A DNA stretch of 64,000 nucleotides from NCBI GenBank assembly GCA_022497155.1, contig MU385753.1, forward strand, positions 248,001 through 312,000. The letters are read 5' to 3'. This DNA comes from Whalleya microplaca (lineage: Eukaryota; Ascomycota; Sordariomycetes; Xylariales; Xylariaceae). The notes below the pieces were generated by a model. It ran no database searches, was not told where the DNA came from, and worked only from the letters and a program-made list of their open reading frames with translations. This document shows, one piece after another, positions 1 through 12,627 of the stretch (the first letter of the stretch is position 1; each line of letters opens with the position of its first letter). The translations under genes were made by a program, and so were the position numbers.

Positions 1-91
1 CGCCCAAATTACCTCGCGAGCACCTCAATTGGACCCATCTCCACTCCAAAATCCCTCTCCCACCGACTCTACTTACTCCCTTTTGCCCATC

Positions 92-991
92 ATGATGCGC
101 ACACCTGCGACCTCGCTCCTCCGCGCCGGCGTCCGCGCCAGCTCCATGAGATCGATGACCACCACCATCGTCCCCCGAGCCGCCGCCTCCACCCACGCCA
201 TCTCCAACCCGACCCTGGCCAACATCGAGAAGCGGTGGGAGGGCATGCCGCCGACCGAGCAGGCTGAGCTGTGGATGGCTCTGCGCGACCGCATGAAGGA
301 GAACTGGGCCGAACTTACGTTTAATGAGAAGAGGGCCGGTATGTGATATATACATCTATCTATATTTCCTCTATATGGCCAGCAAAAATTGCAGACCCTC
401 GAGCCTCGTTGCCCGCCATCGTGCGTCCACGGCTTCATCGGGCAGCTTTTGCTTCTTTTCCCGCTCCTCTAAAACTCGGGTCACTTTGTGCAATTGGGAC
501 CCCCCCTGGCATGATCAACTCCAGCCAAGAGGGGCCCCACAATCGGCCTGGCCATTCACGTTACATGTATTTGAAGCCATCATGATCATGAATGCTGACG
601 CTGTCCGCAGCCTACTGGATCGCCTTCGGTCCCCATGGCCCTCGCGCCCAGTCGCCGCCGGACGAGGGGAAGAAGGTGGCCCTGTACACGGCCATCGGCA
701 TCCTGTCCAGCTTAGCCATCTTCGCCACGATCCGCGCCTTCGGCGGTGCGCCCCCGAGCACCATGACCCGGGAGTACCAAGAGGCTTCGAACGAGTTCCT
801 CAAGGTGAGTTTATCCTTATCCTCGATTTTCTTTCCTTCCTGCATTTCCCCTTCTCTCCTTCCCCCCCCTTTGGAAGCGGGCATGTAGCTGACTTACGAC
901 CCCACAGAACCAACGTGCCGAGCCCCTGACTGGTATCGGGTCCGAGGGATATTCAGGCAAGGGCATGATCCAGTCGCCGCCCAAGCATTAG
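92..991 (+). CDS. cox5: Cytochrome c oxidase subunit V (COX5, mammalian COX4 family), mitochondrial
   Basis: Nuclear-encoded subunit of respiratory complex IV in the mitochondrial inner membrane. Exons 92-338, 611-804 and 908-991 join in frame to 174 aa, close to the usual fungal length of about 170. The first 30 or so residues are rich in Arg, Ser and Thr with no acidic residue, as expected of a mitochondrial presequence. The family signature NPTLANIEKRWEGM follows. One transmembrane helix lies at about residues 105-127 (VALYTAIGILSSLAIFATIR), with a short C-terminal tail ending SPPKH. Both introns have clean donors (GTATGT, GTGAGT) and CAG acceptors. ATG 92 is chosen because it begins the presequence; the open frame extends upstream to position 29 only through a non-ATG codon. 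A second ATG follows immediately at 95. The gene looks intact. Confidence 0.95.
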
Positions 992-1991
992 AGCTCGTCC
1001 GCATATTAATATACCACTATATCTCTTCCTCCGCTCTTTCATTTGTCCATAGAGAGAGAGAGAGAGAAACGAAATGAGTGTAATGCATCCCAATCATCAT
1101 CTTCTTCTTCTTCCGTGTACACACAACGAAAACGACAATGACAACCAAGTACGGCAAGGGAACCTTGGCACATCTCAACTTCGAAACACGCGAACTACTC
1201 GGAAATGGAACAGCGTAGTAGATAGAAACACGAATGACTGACTGGCTGGATGGATGGATGGATGGATGGGGGCGGACGATGCGGAGCTTATATATGTCAA
1301 TTAGGATACGAAGCTCGGGAGTACCTATGAAGAGGGGAGAAACAAGCAGGCTATTTGGTCTGATTCATTGAGCAGACCTGGCTGTGTAAATATGTACAAG
1401 ATGCAAATCTTCTATGCCGTTCTAAGAACTCTGGCCGTATTCATGTTTGTGATGTTCGTTGTAGTCCGGTTGTCTTAAATGACGTCTGTAGTTAGGCGCT
1501 CACAGTATTGTTTGATACACCGCAATTCCGTCCAATCCGATTTACATCATACACGTACGGATGGATATTCGAAGCATACATTCTAACTGAGTTTTGATAT
1601 ATATATATAGACCATATCACCCATTCTCATTTCATTATCAAACCCCCATACCAGCTTAACCATGCCATAAATTCATTCCTCTCAAGACAAGTGCAACCAA
1701 GATAAGTATATACAGCCTAGATACTTGGCTCCTCTCCACACAGATATACACACACACAACTATATATACCGCTCCCTTCTTCTTCAACTTGATATAGATA
1801 TAGATAACCGTCGCCAACTCAATCGATCCCCATGAATCCCAAACGCCCCCAGATATGATATGATAAATAAAACCCAAGCTCACGATGCTCCATAGATACC
1901 TAGCTAGACCCATGCAAATCGCACGCACGCACCCAAGAAAAACTTCACAAGCAAAACCACCTCGCTCCTTACCTACTTCCTAGGTAGGGAC
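992..1991. other. Gene-free spacer between cox5 and clpX
   Basis: Two 3' ends face each other here, so this should hold the 3' UTRs of cox5 and clpX. Visible simple repeats are an AG run near 1051-1066, CTT repeats near 1099-1112 and a GGAT tetranucleotide run near 1250-1268. No coding region with family similarity was seen; the short open frames are low-complexity. Confidence 0.6.
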
Positions 1992-3904
1992 TCACGCACC
2001 ACTCTGCCCCGCCTCCCGATACCCCCCCAGACTAACCTCCTCCACCCCCTGCCCCCCATCCCCCCCATCCACCCCATCCTCCTCCCTAACCCTCCTCTCC
2101 ACCTCCAACCGTCCCTCCTTCCCCCAATACCCGACCTTCTCCTCGCCCCTGACCGCTCTCTCCGTAACAAGCACCCACGGCGTGGGCGCATCGAACATAG
2201 CCTCGGCCAGCACGCGCTCCATCTCCATCTTCAGGCCCCTGGCCCCCGTGCGCGCGGCCTCGGCGCGCTCGGCGACGGCGGCGAGCGCGCGCCGCGTGAA
2301 CACGAGGGTCGAGGGGTACGTCGCGAACAGCGCCGTGTACTGCGCTACGAGGCTGTTGCGCGGCTCGGTCAGGATGCGCAGGAGGTCGGTGCGCGAGAGG
2401 GGGGATAGCGCGACGATGTTGTGAACGCGCCCGATTAGCTCCGGGATGAAGCCGAAGGCTTGCAGGTCGGACGGGGAGGCCAGGTCTAGGGCTGTTAGGG
2501 CCGCGGTGGAGAAGGCGGAGGCGGAGGCGGAGGCTGAGGCGGTGGAAGTGGTGGAGGTGGTGGAGGTGTTGGTGGCAGGGGGAGGGGGGGGGGAAGGAGG
2601 GAGATGTGGGAGGTGTGTGAAAAGCGTTGGTGGGAGATCGGGCTGGTTAGCGTCGTTCGGGGAGCTCGAGCGGCTGCGCAGCTCGGAGTTGAAGCCCATG
2701 CTAGGCTTCGATATCCGATTCAGGATGACCTTGTCCAGGCCGACGAAGGCCCCGCACATCACGAACAGGATGTTGCTGGTGTCGATGGTGTACTGGTCGA
2801 CTTTCCCGGAGGGCGGGGGCGCGGCCTGCGGCCCCGACGTCGAGGAGGAGCCCGTGTAGTTCGTGGTGATGGGGCTGGCGGAGCGGGACGACGACGACGA
2901 GCGGTTGTCCTTGACGTTCACCGTCACCTTGGTCCCCTCGACGAGCTTGAGGAGGGCCTGCTGTACGCCTTCGCCGCCGACGTCCCGTCCGTTCATGGTC
3001 TCGCGCTTCGCTATCTTGTCGAATTCGTCGAGGACGACGATCCCGTGCTCGGTGGTGTTCACGTCGTAGTTGGACTCGATCAATAGCCTTTCGATACATG
3101 TCTCGACATCTTGGCCTATGTAGCCGGCTTGGGTGAACGAGTTACAATCGCATATCGTGAACGGCACATTGATCTTCTTGCTAAGCGTCCTGCAAAGAGA
3201 GTTAGCTACGCGAGCCCCTGTAGATACTACTGTCGCGTAGATACCTACTCGAGAATGTATGTTTTTCCTACACCGGTGGGGCCTATCAACAGTAGGTTAC
3301 TCTTGTCAATCTTGACCGGCAGCGGCCGATTGGTGTCCTCAGGTATATAGAAGTCATCGGGTTTCTTCGCCCGCTGCCACATCTGATCCATATGCTGTAT
3401 CGTCTCATGATGTCCGGGAAATTCATCTTCGGGTGCATCATCAGCGCGGTATCGGAGGGACATGGGCGTTGGATGCGGCCAACCTTCAACCGGGTGACTG
3501 TCTCTCTCCCTCGCATGCCTATCACGCGCGAGAGCCTGGCGCATCACCCGCTCCTCGTGCTTCCTGTCCTGCTCTTCCTGATGCTGCCGCCGCCTCAGGT
3601 TCTGGTAGTGGTTGAAGATGACGGAGGAGATCGTCTTCTTGGCTCGGTCTTGTCCGACGACGTATTCGTCGACTCGCTTCTTGAGGTCTCGCGGGTAGAA
3701 CTTCGGAACACCGAACGTGTTCTTAGAGAACATGGGACCTCGCCCCTCTTCGTTGGGATCATAGCTGCCGACGAAGCCAGAGTTGAAGTCGGTGGTTCTT
3801 CTTAGGGTGGGCCGGATGGCGGAGGACGATAGGGTTCGACATCGGTACTTGGGAACAGAGACGGCGAGTGAGGATGTCCCAGGTCTGCAAAGCACCGACA
3901 TCAT
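1992..3904 (-). CDS. MCX1: Mitochondrial ClpX-type AAA+ unfoldase (Mcx1-like)
   Basis: ATP-dependent unfoldase of the Hsp100/ClpX family, expected in the mitochondrial matrix. Two exons, 3249-3904 and 1992-3189 on the minus strand, give 617 aa with exact phase closure (intron 3190-3248). The Walker A GPTGVGKT is at about residues 208-215, just before the intron. Walker B IVVLDEFDK is at about 269-277, the ClpX motif VGGEGVQQALLKLVEGTKV at about 289-307, and the sensor-2 motif GARGLK at about 534-539. The N-terminus is Arg/Ser-rich and fits a mitochondrial presequence. The four-cysteine zinc domain of bacterial ClpX is absent, as in other mitochondrial Mcx1-type proteins. A low-complexity insert rich in Pro, Ser, Thr and Ala occupies about residues 390-450. 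Without a visible ClpP partner in the window, chaperone or unfoldase activity alone is the safer inference. Confidence 0.93.
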
Positions 3905-5094
3905 GGTGGCGGTTTTGGAGGTTTACCCTCCTGTTCGTACAACTCCTTCCAGAGACTTAATACCGCGAATTCACATGGATATCTGGCCACTTCTAGGTGC
4001 TCCGGGTATATTGAAACAGTACAGAACCTACAAAAAGATAGTATTTAAAGTGATATCGAAGATCGTTTCTGGATATACGAGGTCCGACCTGGCACGTTGT
4101 TTACTTGACTCAGAGAGTCTGTTGATAGGCAGCTGGTAGGTTCACGATAGCTCCTGAACCGGACATTAGCAGTGTGAGCGGGTATGAGCTAGAAGCTAAG
4201 CCCACCGGGTGGACTGACTGTTGGCTCTTGGCCCGGGCGTGGCGGGGAAGATGCAGGTGTCAAAAGGTTCCCATAAGTACTTAATATACATAGGTACTTG
4301 TTAATGTATGTAATACTGCTTAAGCTTCAATGTTCCTATCAAATCATATACCAATTCGAATATTATGTTGTATTATGTTGTGGATGTTTCTTTGCATGTG
4401 AACCACATGTGCCTCCGCAAAAAAGAGATCTTACAGAAAGTTTCAACCATTTATATATACATGTCTGATTTCTTGTCTGCTTGTCTCGTAATACCAGTGG
4501 CAAGTTCGCGGGTCTCATCGACTTTGATAGGTAGGATAAGAAGCGGATAAGAAGCGCATGATGTGAGCCTTTGCAGGTGGTTAGGTACATATCCTACATA
4601 GGTCAGGTTGTTGGTTGATCGGCTATGTAAAGAAACCAGGCTCCAGTGCCCCGACTGCCCGAGCAATGTCATTGCGGGGACAATGTTTGTTAAATCCTTT
4701 GGATTGGAGTCCAGTGAGAGTCCAAAGACGTCATTTGACAGGCCTGCGCTTCGAGCTCTCCTCATCTCCAGAAAGCACGCGCATTAGTCGAGGGAGATCG
4801 ATGGATTCTACTTTACACAGTTTGCGTAATAATTGAGGGCAACTAAGGCATAAAGTAAACACTTACACCCTTCAATTGAGTTTTGACATCCCAGAGAAGT
4901 AAACAATATACAAAGTCAATTGAGTCATTTGGTGAACTTCTTGTACATACATACGACCTGCCTATCTGACCTACCTAGATCCTATCCCATTAGGTAGCTT
5001 TCAAGCTTGTTTAGCGGGGAGCTCAAGCTTCCTCTTTTCCTCGTACCATAGCCACAACACTCTTCCATACAAGAAATTCCGAAATACCACCAAG
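3905..5094. other. Divergent intergenic region between clpX and the branching-enzyme gene
   Basis: Both neighbours start outward from this 1.2-kb stretch, so it should contain both promoters. Short open frames on both strands have no recognisable family features. The 5' leader of the downstream gene runs up to ATG 5095. No specific operator could be assigned. Confidence 0.5.
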
Positions 5095-7611
5095 ATGACT
5101 GAGGTGGCAGATAACTCTGCGAATACGCTCGGTTCAGATGCCGCTGAGGGTGTACCCAATGACGGCACTGGTGCGTGATACCCCTTCATTCACTCTGTTC
5201 TTTACATGAGGTTTAACAGTATACCACATTCCAGGTGTTGTCCAGCTGGATCCTTGGTTGTCTCCCTTCAAAGACGCTCTGAAGAGAAGATACGCAAAGG
5301 CACAAGAATGGATCAAGAAGATCGACGACACGGAAGGCGGCATTGAGAAGTTCTCGAGGGTTTGTCGCTGAATAGCGTCTCAACCCGTCGCCAGAGATAT
5401 GTGCTAACACTCCTGTTCAAATTCAGGGCGCCGAGATCTTCGGTCTGAATGTTGACAAGGATAACAACATTACCTACCGAGAATGGGCCCCGGGTGCCGT
5501 TGGCGCTTGGTTGGTGGGCGATTTCAGTGAGCACCAGTGGTTCGAGTAACTTTACGGGCCGTCTGGCTGACTGGACATTAGATGAATGGAACAGGGGCTC
5601 TCACCCCATGAAGAGGAATGATTTTGGGGTCTGGGAGATTGTCCTACCAGCCGTCGACGGACAGCCTGCCATCCCTCATAACTCTAAGATCAAGGTAGGA
5701 AGGATACTGTCTTCGAGCCGAAATGCGGGGACATGTACTGAAGGTTGAATGATAGATCTCTATGACAACATCGCAAGGACAACTGATCGACCGTTTACCT
5801 GCTTGGATCAAATATGTCACCCAGGACCTCGCGGTGTCGCCTGCGTACGATGCCCGTTTCTGGAACCCTCCCGAGTCAGAGAAGTATAAGTTCAAGAATC
5901 CCAGACCCAAGAAGCCGTTGAGTGCCCGTGTATACGAGGCCCATGTTGGTATCTCCTCACCTGAGTTGCGAGTCACGACGTTCAAGGAGTTCACCAAGAG
6001 CATGTTGCCGAGGATAAAGAACTTGGGATACAATGTCATCCAGCTAATGGCGGTCATGGAACATGCCTACTACGCCAGCTTCGGCTACCAGGTGAACAAC
6101 TTCTTCGCCGCCAGCAGCCGATACGGTACCCCTGAAGACCTCAAGGAGCTGATCGACACTGCCCACGGCCTGGGCTTGGTCGTTCTTCTTGATGTGGTCC
6201 ACAGCCACGCTTCGAAAAACGTGCTTGACGGTCTGAACGAGTTCGATGGCACGGATCATCTCTACTTCCATGCCGGTGCGAAAGGTAGGCATGAGTTATG
6301 GGACAGTAGACTCTTCAACTACGGACATCATGAGGTTATACGGTTCTTGCTTAGCAACTTGAGGTTCTGGATGGACGAGTACCAGTTCGACGGTTTCCGC
6401 TTCGATGGTGTCACGAGTATGCTCTATCTACACCACGGCATTGGGACGTAAGTTGATATCTAGTATACTATTCTGAACGTGTCTTGATACTGACGGAATC
6501 TAGTGGGTTCTCTGGTGGATACCACGAGTATTTCGGTGCCGATGTTGACGAAGAGGCCGTGGTCTACCTGATGATTGCGAACGAGATGCTCCACACTCTA
6601 TATCCCGAGAGCATCACCGTGGCGGAAGACGTCTCTGGAATGCCAGCTCTCTGCTTAGCATTGTCGCTTGGAGGTGTCGGATTCGACTATCGACTTGCGA
6701 TGGCTATCCCGGACATGTGGATTAAGATCCTCAAGGAGAAGAAGGATGAGGACTGGGACATTTCCAACATCTGCTGGACTCTTACCAATAGGCGCCATGG
6801 CGAAAAGACAATCGCCTACTGCGAGAGCCATGACCAATCGTGAGTATCATACTAACCCTAAACGATGTTCAACAGCTAACCCAAGGAACAGCCTCGTGGG
6901 CGACAAGACGCTACTCATGCACCTCTGCGACGCGGAGCTCTACACCAACATGTCGGTGTTCTCGCCCATGACGCCCGTGATCTCGCGCGGGATGGCGCTG
7001 CACAAGATGATCCGGCTGCTGACGCACGCGCTGGGCGGGGAGGGGTACCTGAACTTCGAGGGCAACGAGTTCGGGCACCCGGAGTGGCTGGACTTCCCGC
7101 GCGAGGGCAACGCCAACTCGTTCTGGTACGCGCGGCGGCAGCTGAACCTGACCGAGGACGCGCTGCTGCGGTACAAGGACCTCGACGCCTTCGACCGCCA
7201 GATGAACCTGACCGAGGACCACTACGGCTGGCTGCACGCGCCCCAGGCCTACATCAGCCTCAAGAACGAGAGCGACAAGGTCATCGTGTTCGAGCGCGCC
7301 GGGCTGGTGTTCGTGTTCAACTTCCATCCCACGAATAGCTTCGCGGACTATCGTATTGGTGTGGATGTTGCGGGCACGTATAAGATTGTCTTGAATACGG
7401 ATACGAAGGAGGTTGGCGGCTTTGGCCTTGTGGACCCGAATGTGCGCTTCTTTACTACGCCGATGGAGTGGAATGGTAGGAAGAACTGGACGCATATCTA
7501 CGTTCCTAGCCGCACTGCCTTGGTAAGTCTTGGACACATGGACAGACAGACACCTTGATGGAATCGTGGCTAATCATATTCCTCCAGGTATTTGCGCTCG
7601 AGAACTCGTGA
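5095..7611 (+). CDS. GLC3: 1,4-alpha-glucan (glycogen) branching enzyme, GH13
   Basis: Transfers alpha-1,4-glucan segments to alpha-1,6 branch points during glycogen synthesis in the cytosol. Eight exons (5095-5170, 5235-5359, 5427-5526, 5582-5694, 5756-6447, 6504-6839, 6892-7522, 7588-7611) join in frame to 698 aa, near the usual 680-710. The N-terminal CBM48-type domain includes [22 protein letters not shown]13 motifs are all present: DVVHSH at about 284-289, the nucleophile in FRFDGVTS (Asp355), the acid/base in AEDVSG (Glu410) and the stabiliser in CESHDQS (Asp479). The C-terminal all-beta domain ends ALVFALENS. The last exon is only 24 nt. The gene converges with ORC5, with about 410 bp between stop codons. 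Yeast name Glc3 is used; Gbe1 is the animal equivalent. The gene appears intact. Confidence 0.95.
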
Positions 7612-8021
7612 AGTGATGTCTGATCAGGCACGCTCTTGGCGGAGAAACGGAGCTAAGGCAGTAGTAAAGTCTGTGGGATTGAGGAAAAGGAGAAAAGGGT
7701 CATACATATCAATGTTCTAGATGTAGTCGGTTCTGAGAACGACAACAGGTGATGAGCCGTTTTGATGATGTGATGACGAGTCCTAGTGTTAGGTATCCAT
7801 GGCAACATAGCGAGTGGTTCTTTTCCCGTCACAACTTGTCAACTGCGTCTGAAGATAGAGAGATGAAAAATTAGAGTCTGTTTTCTTTGACTTCTATCCC
7901 GTGTATTATGGGGTATCTGACATGCGGTGTTAATCACACCAGTGAGGCAACTCGGTCGATCATCCATGGTTTCGTTTCTCTACGGTATTCGAATATCCAT
8001 CCCATCCCCTCTCTCTCCCTA
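7612..8021. other. Convergent 3' intergenic region
   Basis: Lies between the stop codons of the convergent branching-enzyme and ORC5 genes and should carry both 3' UTRs. No further feature is visible. The 7887-8963 plus-strand open frame that begins here is a shadow of the opposite-strand ORC5 exon. Confidence 0.5.
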
Positions 8022-9701
8022 TTATTCAATAAGCCACTCCTCAACCTCAACCCCCATACTCCTCCCCACGCCCCTGACAACCTCCCATCCAACACCAACC
8101 CTCCACTTGCCGCCCCTATCCAAATCGCCCACTCCCCCCATCGCCGCGCCCGCACCACCTCCACTCGGCCCCCCTCCACCAACCCTAACCAGCAGCCTCA
8201 GACTCGCCAGCGTCGCCATCGCCATGCCCACGTCCCCATCGACACCAATCCGCGTCTTCTCCCCATCCGCGCCACCGCCGACCCACTCCCGCACCGTGGC
8301 GGCATAGATCGCGACCATGCGCTCCAGCACGAAGGGGCTGGGGCCCAGCAACTTGCGCGCGATCTTGCGGTGGCGCGCCCGCCGCCCCCTACCTCCACCA
8401 CCGCCGATGCTGCCGCCGCCGCCGCCGCCGCGCCGGCGCTTGTGCCCCGTGTGCCACGTGCTGAAGAGGAGCTGGTCGTGGCGCGGCGGGTTGTGCGAGG
8501 CGAGGTAGGCTGCGATCAGGAGGAGGCGGGCTGTGGGCGGGAGGAGGGTTGCGAGGTCTGTTGTGCTTGTGTTTGTGCTGGGGTTTTTCTTGGGTGTGGG
8601 TGTGGGTGTGGGGGTGGTTGTTGGGGCCCCTTTGCCATTGGCGTTACCATTGCCATTGCCACCGCCATTACTGATACTATTGCTGCTACCAGGACCAAGC
8701 GGATCCCGCACCCTCAGCGCAATCCCCGGCTCCAGCACCCCCTCGTCCTGAAAGCACGCCCTCGCCGCAATAAGCAACTTACTAAACTCGCGCGCCCTCA
8801 GCGTCCCCGCGCCCACCGGCGCCGTGAACCGCGGCCACAGCGCCTCGCAGGCGGCGCGGAGCCGCGGCAGCGTGCGCGACGCCGGGCGCGCCAGCGCGTC
8901 GTGCACCGCGCCCGCGAACCGCGTCCACAGGTCCGCCGTCTCCTGCGCGCTCGTGTTGGGTAAGGGGAAGGGTGGGGGAGGGGGCTGGAGGGAGAGGATC
9001 GTGGTGTATTGCGCTTTCGTGTAGGGTGCGAAGTAGAGCTGGGGCGTCGAGGCCGTGCGGAGGAGGGAGGGCGCGGGGGTTGTGAGGAGGAAGAGGGTTG
9101 TTAGGTTTGGGATCTGGGGGTGGGAGTTGTGTTAGTTGTTGGTCTTAATTTGGTACGTTGGAGATGGGTAGGTTGATAGGATGTTAGAGGAAAGGAGGAG
9201 AAGACATACGATTTCAGAAAGTCGCGCCAGAGCAGGTAGCAACGTAGGCGGCGCCTCTCGCTGGCGATCGATCCCGTCAAACACCAGCACGAACCTCCAG
9301 CCCGCGTCCCGCTCAGCGTACTTCAGCATCTTGGTCAGCTCGACCGTCAGCGCGGCCAGCGTCTCACAGCGCCCGACTGAGGCTCCCTCCCATTGCAATG
9401 CGTCGGCCACGGACCCGACAGTCCGCTCGAACAGGTGTCGTGCCGTCACGCACTCGGCGGACTTCACAATGGCGTAGTTGAAGAGGTCGGCGGCTGGGGA
9501 CTCGTCTCGTAGCGCTTTGAGCAAGCTTGCCGTGATAGCGCTCTTGCCCGTTGCTTCGGTGCCGTGGATGATGAGATTCCGGCATGGTGCTGCGCGAGGG
9601 TAGAGCAGTGTTGCTAGAGCTCGAATCTGGACATCGCGGCAGGGGAAGCTTTCGATGAGCGTTGCGAGGAGCTCGTCTGGGAGCTCGAAGATTGTTGACA
9701 T
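8022..9701 (-). CDS. ORC5: Origin recognition complex subunit 5
   Basis: AAA+-type subunit of the six-protein complex that marks replication origins in the nucleus. Exons 9210-9701 and 8022-9113 (minus strand) join in phase 0 to 527 aa. Walker A HGTEATGKS is at about residues 46-54 and Walker B VLVFDGID at about 138-145. Across the splice the protein reads LSEI then IPNLTTLFLLTTPAPS, a conserved sensor-1-like strand of Orc5. The C-terminus ends with the conserved winged-helix segment KWRVGVGWEVVRGVGRS. Between them are glycine-rich and serine/asparagine-rich linkers encoded by GC-rich low-complexity DNA. ATG 9701 is chosen; the open frame upstream to 9713 starts only with GTG. The intron runs 9114-9209 with a GTATGT donor. 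Confidence 0.93.
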
Positions 9702-10400
9702 GATCGCTGACACCCTAACTCAGCTTGACATCGACACCAGTGGGTGAGCGCTTTATCAGCCTGTCAGCTTAACTAAGTGAAAGCTGCAGCATTAGTCTGA
9801 AGTCTGTTAACATCAGATCTCACAACCTTGGAAGCGGCTTGTTTTAGTATGCTATGCAATTCGCGGATCTGATATGTAGTACGCGTATGTAATACAGCAT
9901 ATAGCAAAATGACCGTCAATCCTTTCCTCTGATTCGCGAGGTATCTATCACACCGCGCCGACACTGCCACGCGACGGGCAGCCCTAATCCCGAGCCGCTG
10001 ACGCGGGTCCTGTTAATAAATATGGGGTCCGCGTACCTCATCCAACACCTGTTCTTGGCGTTCATATTCAACCATGATAAGGCGCCAGCCCAGCCAGATT
10101 GGGGGCCAGACATGCCAGGTTACCAGGTGTTGAATTCCATATGTATGTCCCCCCTCAGCTCTCCCGCCCTGTTGGTGCGTGGCTTCTCGCTTCTGACGTC
10201 GGCATACTATATTTTTGGAACGCATCCTACACCTTATTAATGACATTCTCACCTGTTTCTTATCCCCAGAACTCTAAAACACAAGTGTCATTATATACGT
10301 ATTGAGTCACCCTTCATATTTAGCTCAATGAAATACGACTCAGTGATGGTTCTCATGCTATCAAGGTGACTCAGCAAAAGCCGTTATTCAATCGGCGGAG
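9702..10400. other. Intergenic region upstream of ORC5 and of the Zn2Cys6 regulator
   Basis: The two neighbours are divergent, so both promoters should lie here. No conserved open frame, RNA gene or repeat was recognised in these 700 bp. Confidence 0.5.
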
Positions 10401-12164
10401 ATGGATTGGATAGACTTCGATGCAGGTTCTGATGCAGATGCCAATGTCAACCTGGATCTGAATTCGGATATCAACACGCTCATAAATAGCGATCTCATAA
10501 CTAGCGATGGAGGCCTCGCATCCTTGGAACCTTCGTTTGATTTTGATTCGTCGAATGCGCCTGTAAGCGAGAACTCGGCATCGTCGAGTAAGCCATACCA
10601 CGCAAAGCGACCTCACAAGAAATCGCGAGCTGGATGCATGCAATGTAAAAGGCGCAAAGTCAAGGTGAATCCTATGTTGCTATATGCCCATCCTACAATT
10701 ACCTAAGAGGCTAACAATCGCATCAAGTGTGACGAGGCGAGGCCTGCTTGTAAAGCATGTACACTTCGAAAGGAGACGTGTGTATATCCAAATGCATCTG
10801 CATCTGCATCTTCAAATGCGAATGCAAATACAGCAGCCAATTCTCCTGCGTCGGCTGCTTCCACTAGGGATTCTCGGGAGCTGACCGTGCCTTCGCGGGG
10901 CTCCTCACCATGGCACGAGACAAATGTCACTTCCGAACTTCTCTACCGGCCCAGCCAGGCCGCCGACACCATAGATATGAAAATGCTATGGTTCTATACT
11001 GCTTACACCTTCCAGTGCTTTTCGATCGAATCCGGCCACTCCCACGTCGTTGACCATGCCCTGCAAGTGAAAGTCGTTGAACATGCTTTCCAATCGCCCT
11101 TTCTTATGCACTGTTTAATGGCACTGTCGTCGTTGCATCTCCAGAGCCTGAATCAACCTATTTCACCAAAGCGTGCCGCCGCCTATCGCGCCAGGGCATT
11201 TGAAGGCTATCGGGATGCCATCGAGAGGGCGGAGCCGACTGACTTTCCTGCTTTGATAGCCTGCTCTCTCCTGATGACTGCCCTGAGCAGCCAGATGTTC
11301 CGCGAGCCCGATGGAAAACCGCTATACATCATCGACTGGATGCAGGTATGGCGAGGCATCGGTCTCATTATCGATATCGTTTCGCCGCAGGCAATGCATG
11401 ATTCGGGCCTGGCGGTCTTATTCTATCGACCGCCAGTGGACCTCGAGAAGTCAGCAACTCATATTCCAAATAATCTTCTATTCATGGTCACGTCCATCGG
11501 GCCAGGCGACTCAGATTACGAGCACCAGCAAACCTACTATGACACGCTCAAGTATCTGGGCTCGCTTTACGGAGAGATCAAGGAGCATGGTTTCAGCCCA
11601 ATCATGGACCTTCGTATCGTCACCTTCTTCACCTTCACGCCAAAGCCCTTCATCCCCCTAGCGAAGGAGTTTCGGCCGCGAGCCCTAGTAATCATAGCCC
11701 ACTTTCTATGTTTTGCCAAATTAATGAACAAGGGCGTCTGGTGGATGCGAGGAATAGCCGATCGCGAAATACCTCAAATTATTCAGGAGGTCGGTGACCA
11801 GTGGGCTCACCTCCTGCGGGTCCCTCGAATGGTCTTAGAAGTCGATGATAGGCTCGAGATCGCGAAGGTGATCATCGACAACTTCAACTGGACGCCCAAG
11901 GAGATAGACAACTACGAGAAGAACCAAGACCCCCGGGTCAAGACTGATCTCAAACTGATCGACAATACGGGAGCTGAATATGAAGTCTATCAGGGCCAGT
12001 GGAGGTATAAAAAGACCGGCGCCACTGTGAATCGCAACGATAGGGATATGGATTCGCACATCTTGTTCCCTTTCGTCGATCGTAGATTTGTGTCTAAGTC
12101 GTCGAACTCGACCGCAACGACGCCGTCTAGTTCCGCTTCAGCCCAGGAAGCCTCGACTCCTTGA
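10401..12164 (+). CDS. Zn2Cys6 fungal transcription factor
   Basis: Two exons, 10401-10664 and 10728-12164, join in phase 0 to 566 aa. The first 70 residues are an acidic, Asp/Asn/Ser-rich stretch. The binuclear zinc cluster is complete: Cys79, Cys82, Cys89, Cys96, Cys99, Cys106, spacing C-x2-C-x6-C-x6-C-x2-C-x6-C. The 63-nt intron falls inside the cluster, immediately before the third cysteine. The basic residues KRRKVK sit between the second and third cysteines. The rest resembles the helical regulatory region of Upc2-like or Fungal_trans_2-type regulators (LWFYTAYTFQCFS, FLMHCLMALSSLHLQS). The target genes are unknown. The neighbouring secreted esterase is 460 bp downstream in convergent orientation, but regulation of it is only speculation. 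Confidence 0.9.
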
Positions 12165-12627
12165 ACAAGCTAATGGCTGTATTGGAGTTGCATGACGCCT
12201 CACCTACAAATATGACCTTCCGCCCCATATAGCAGTATTTGGAGCGCGAACGCTTGGTCGGCCGCGGTTCGTCCTTTTATGGATTTTATTCTGTGAAGGA
12301 GGTAGGATTCTATCAACCACACTTTCGCCCTCAAATATACGAATAAAAGGGCATTCAAGAGGAACCGCAGAGATACAGAATCTCGAACCTGGTATGATCA
12401 GCTTAACAGGTGAGGTTGATTAGCTTTTGTTCGAACTTGAACGTAAGCAGACCTTTTTTTCTCATTCAATGAGCTTCGCCTGTATATACAAACCATCTTG
12501 CTTTGGCAGCATCCAACTTGACTTATATACATGCTGACGCTGGTCACCACAGCACCCACTCCACTCCAGAAGAGTACTCTCATCTCACTCCCAGCTACCG
12601 AATTTTTTAGCGGCCGCATGAGCCATA
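12165..12627. other. Convergent 3' intergenic region
   Basis: Holds the 3' ends of the regulator gene and the esterase gene. No further feature was seen. Confidence 0.5.

Noticed and set aside
2446..3086. Plus-strand open frames opposite clpX
   Set aside because: Shadow frames of the ClpX exon; biased composition and no domains.
6911..7537. Minus-strand open frame of 208 aa
   Set aside because: Antisense to the last large exon of the branching enzyme; Val/Leu/Arg-rich and without domain features.
7887..8963. Long plus-strand open frame of 358 aa
   Set aside because: Low-complexity Arg/Pro-rich translation lying opposite the ORC5 exon, with no family features. It is a GC-rich shadow frame.
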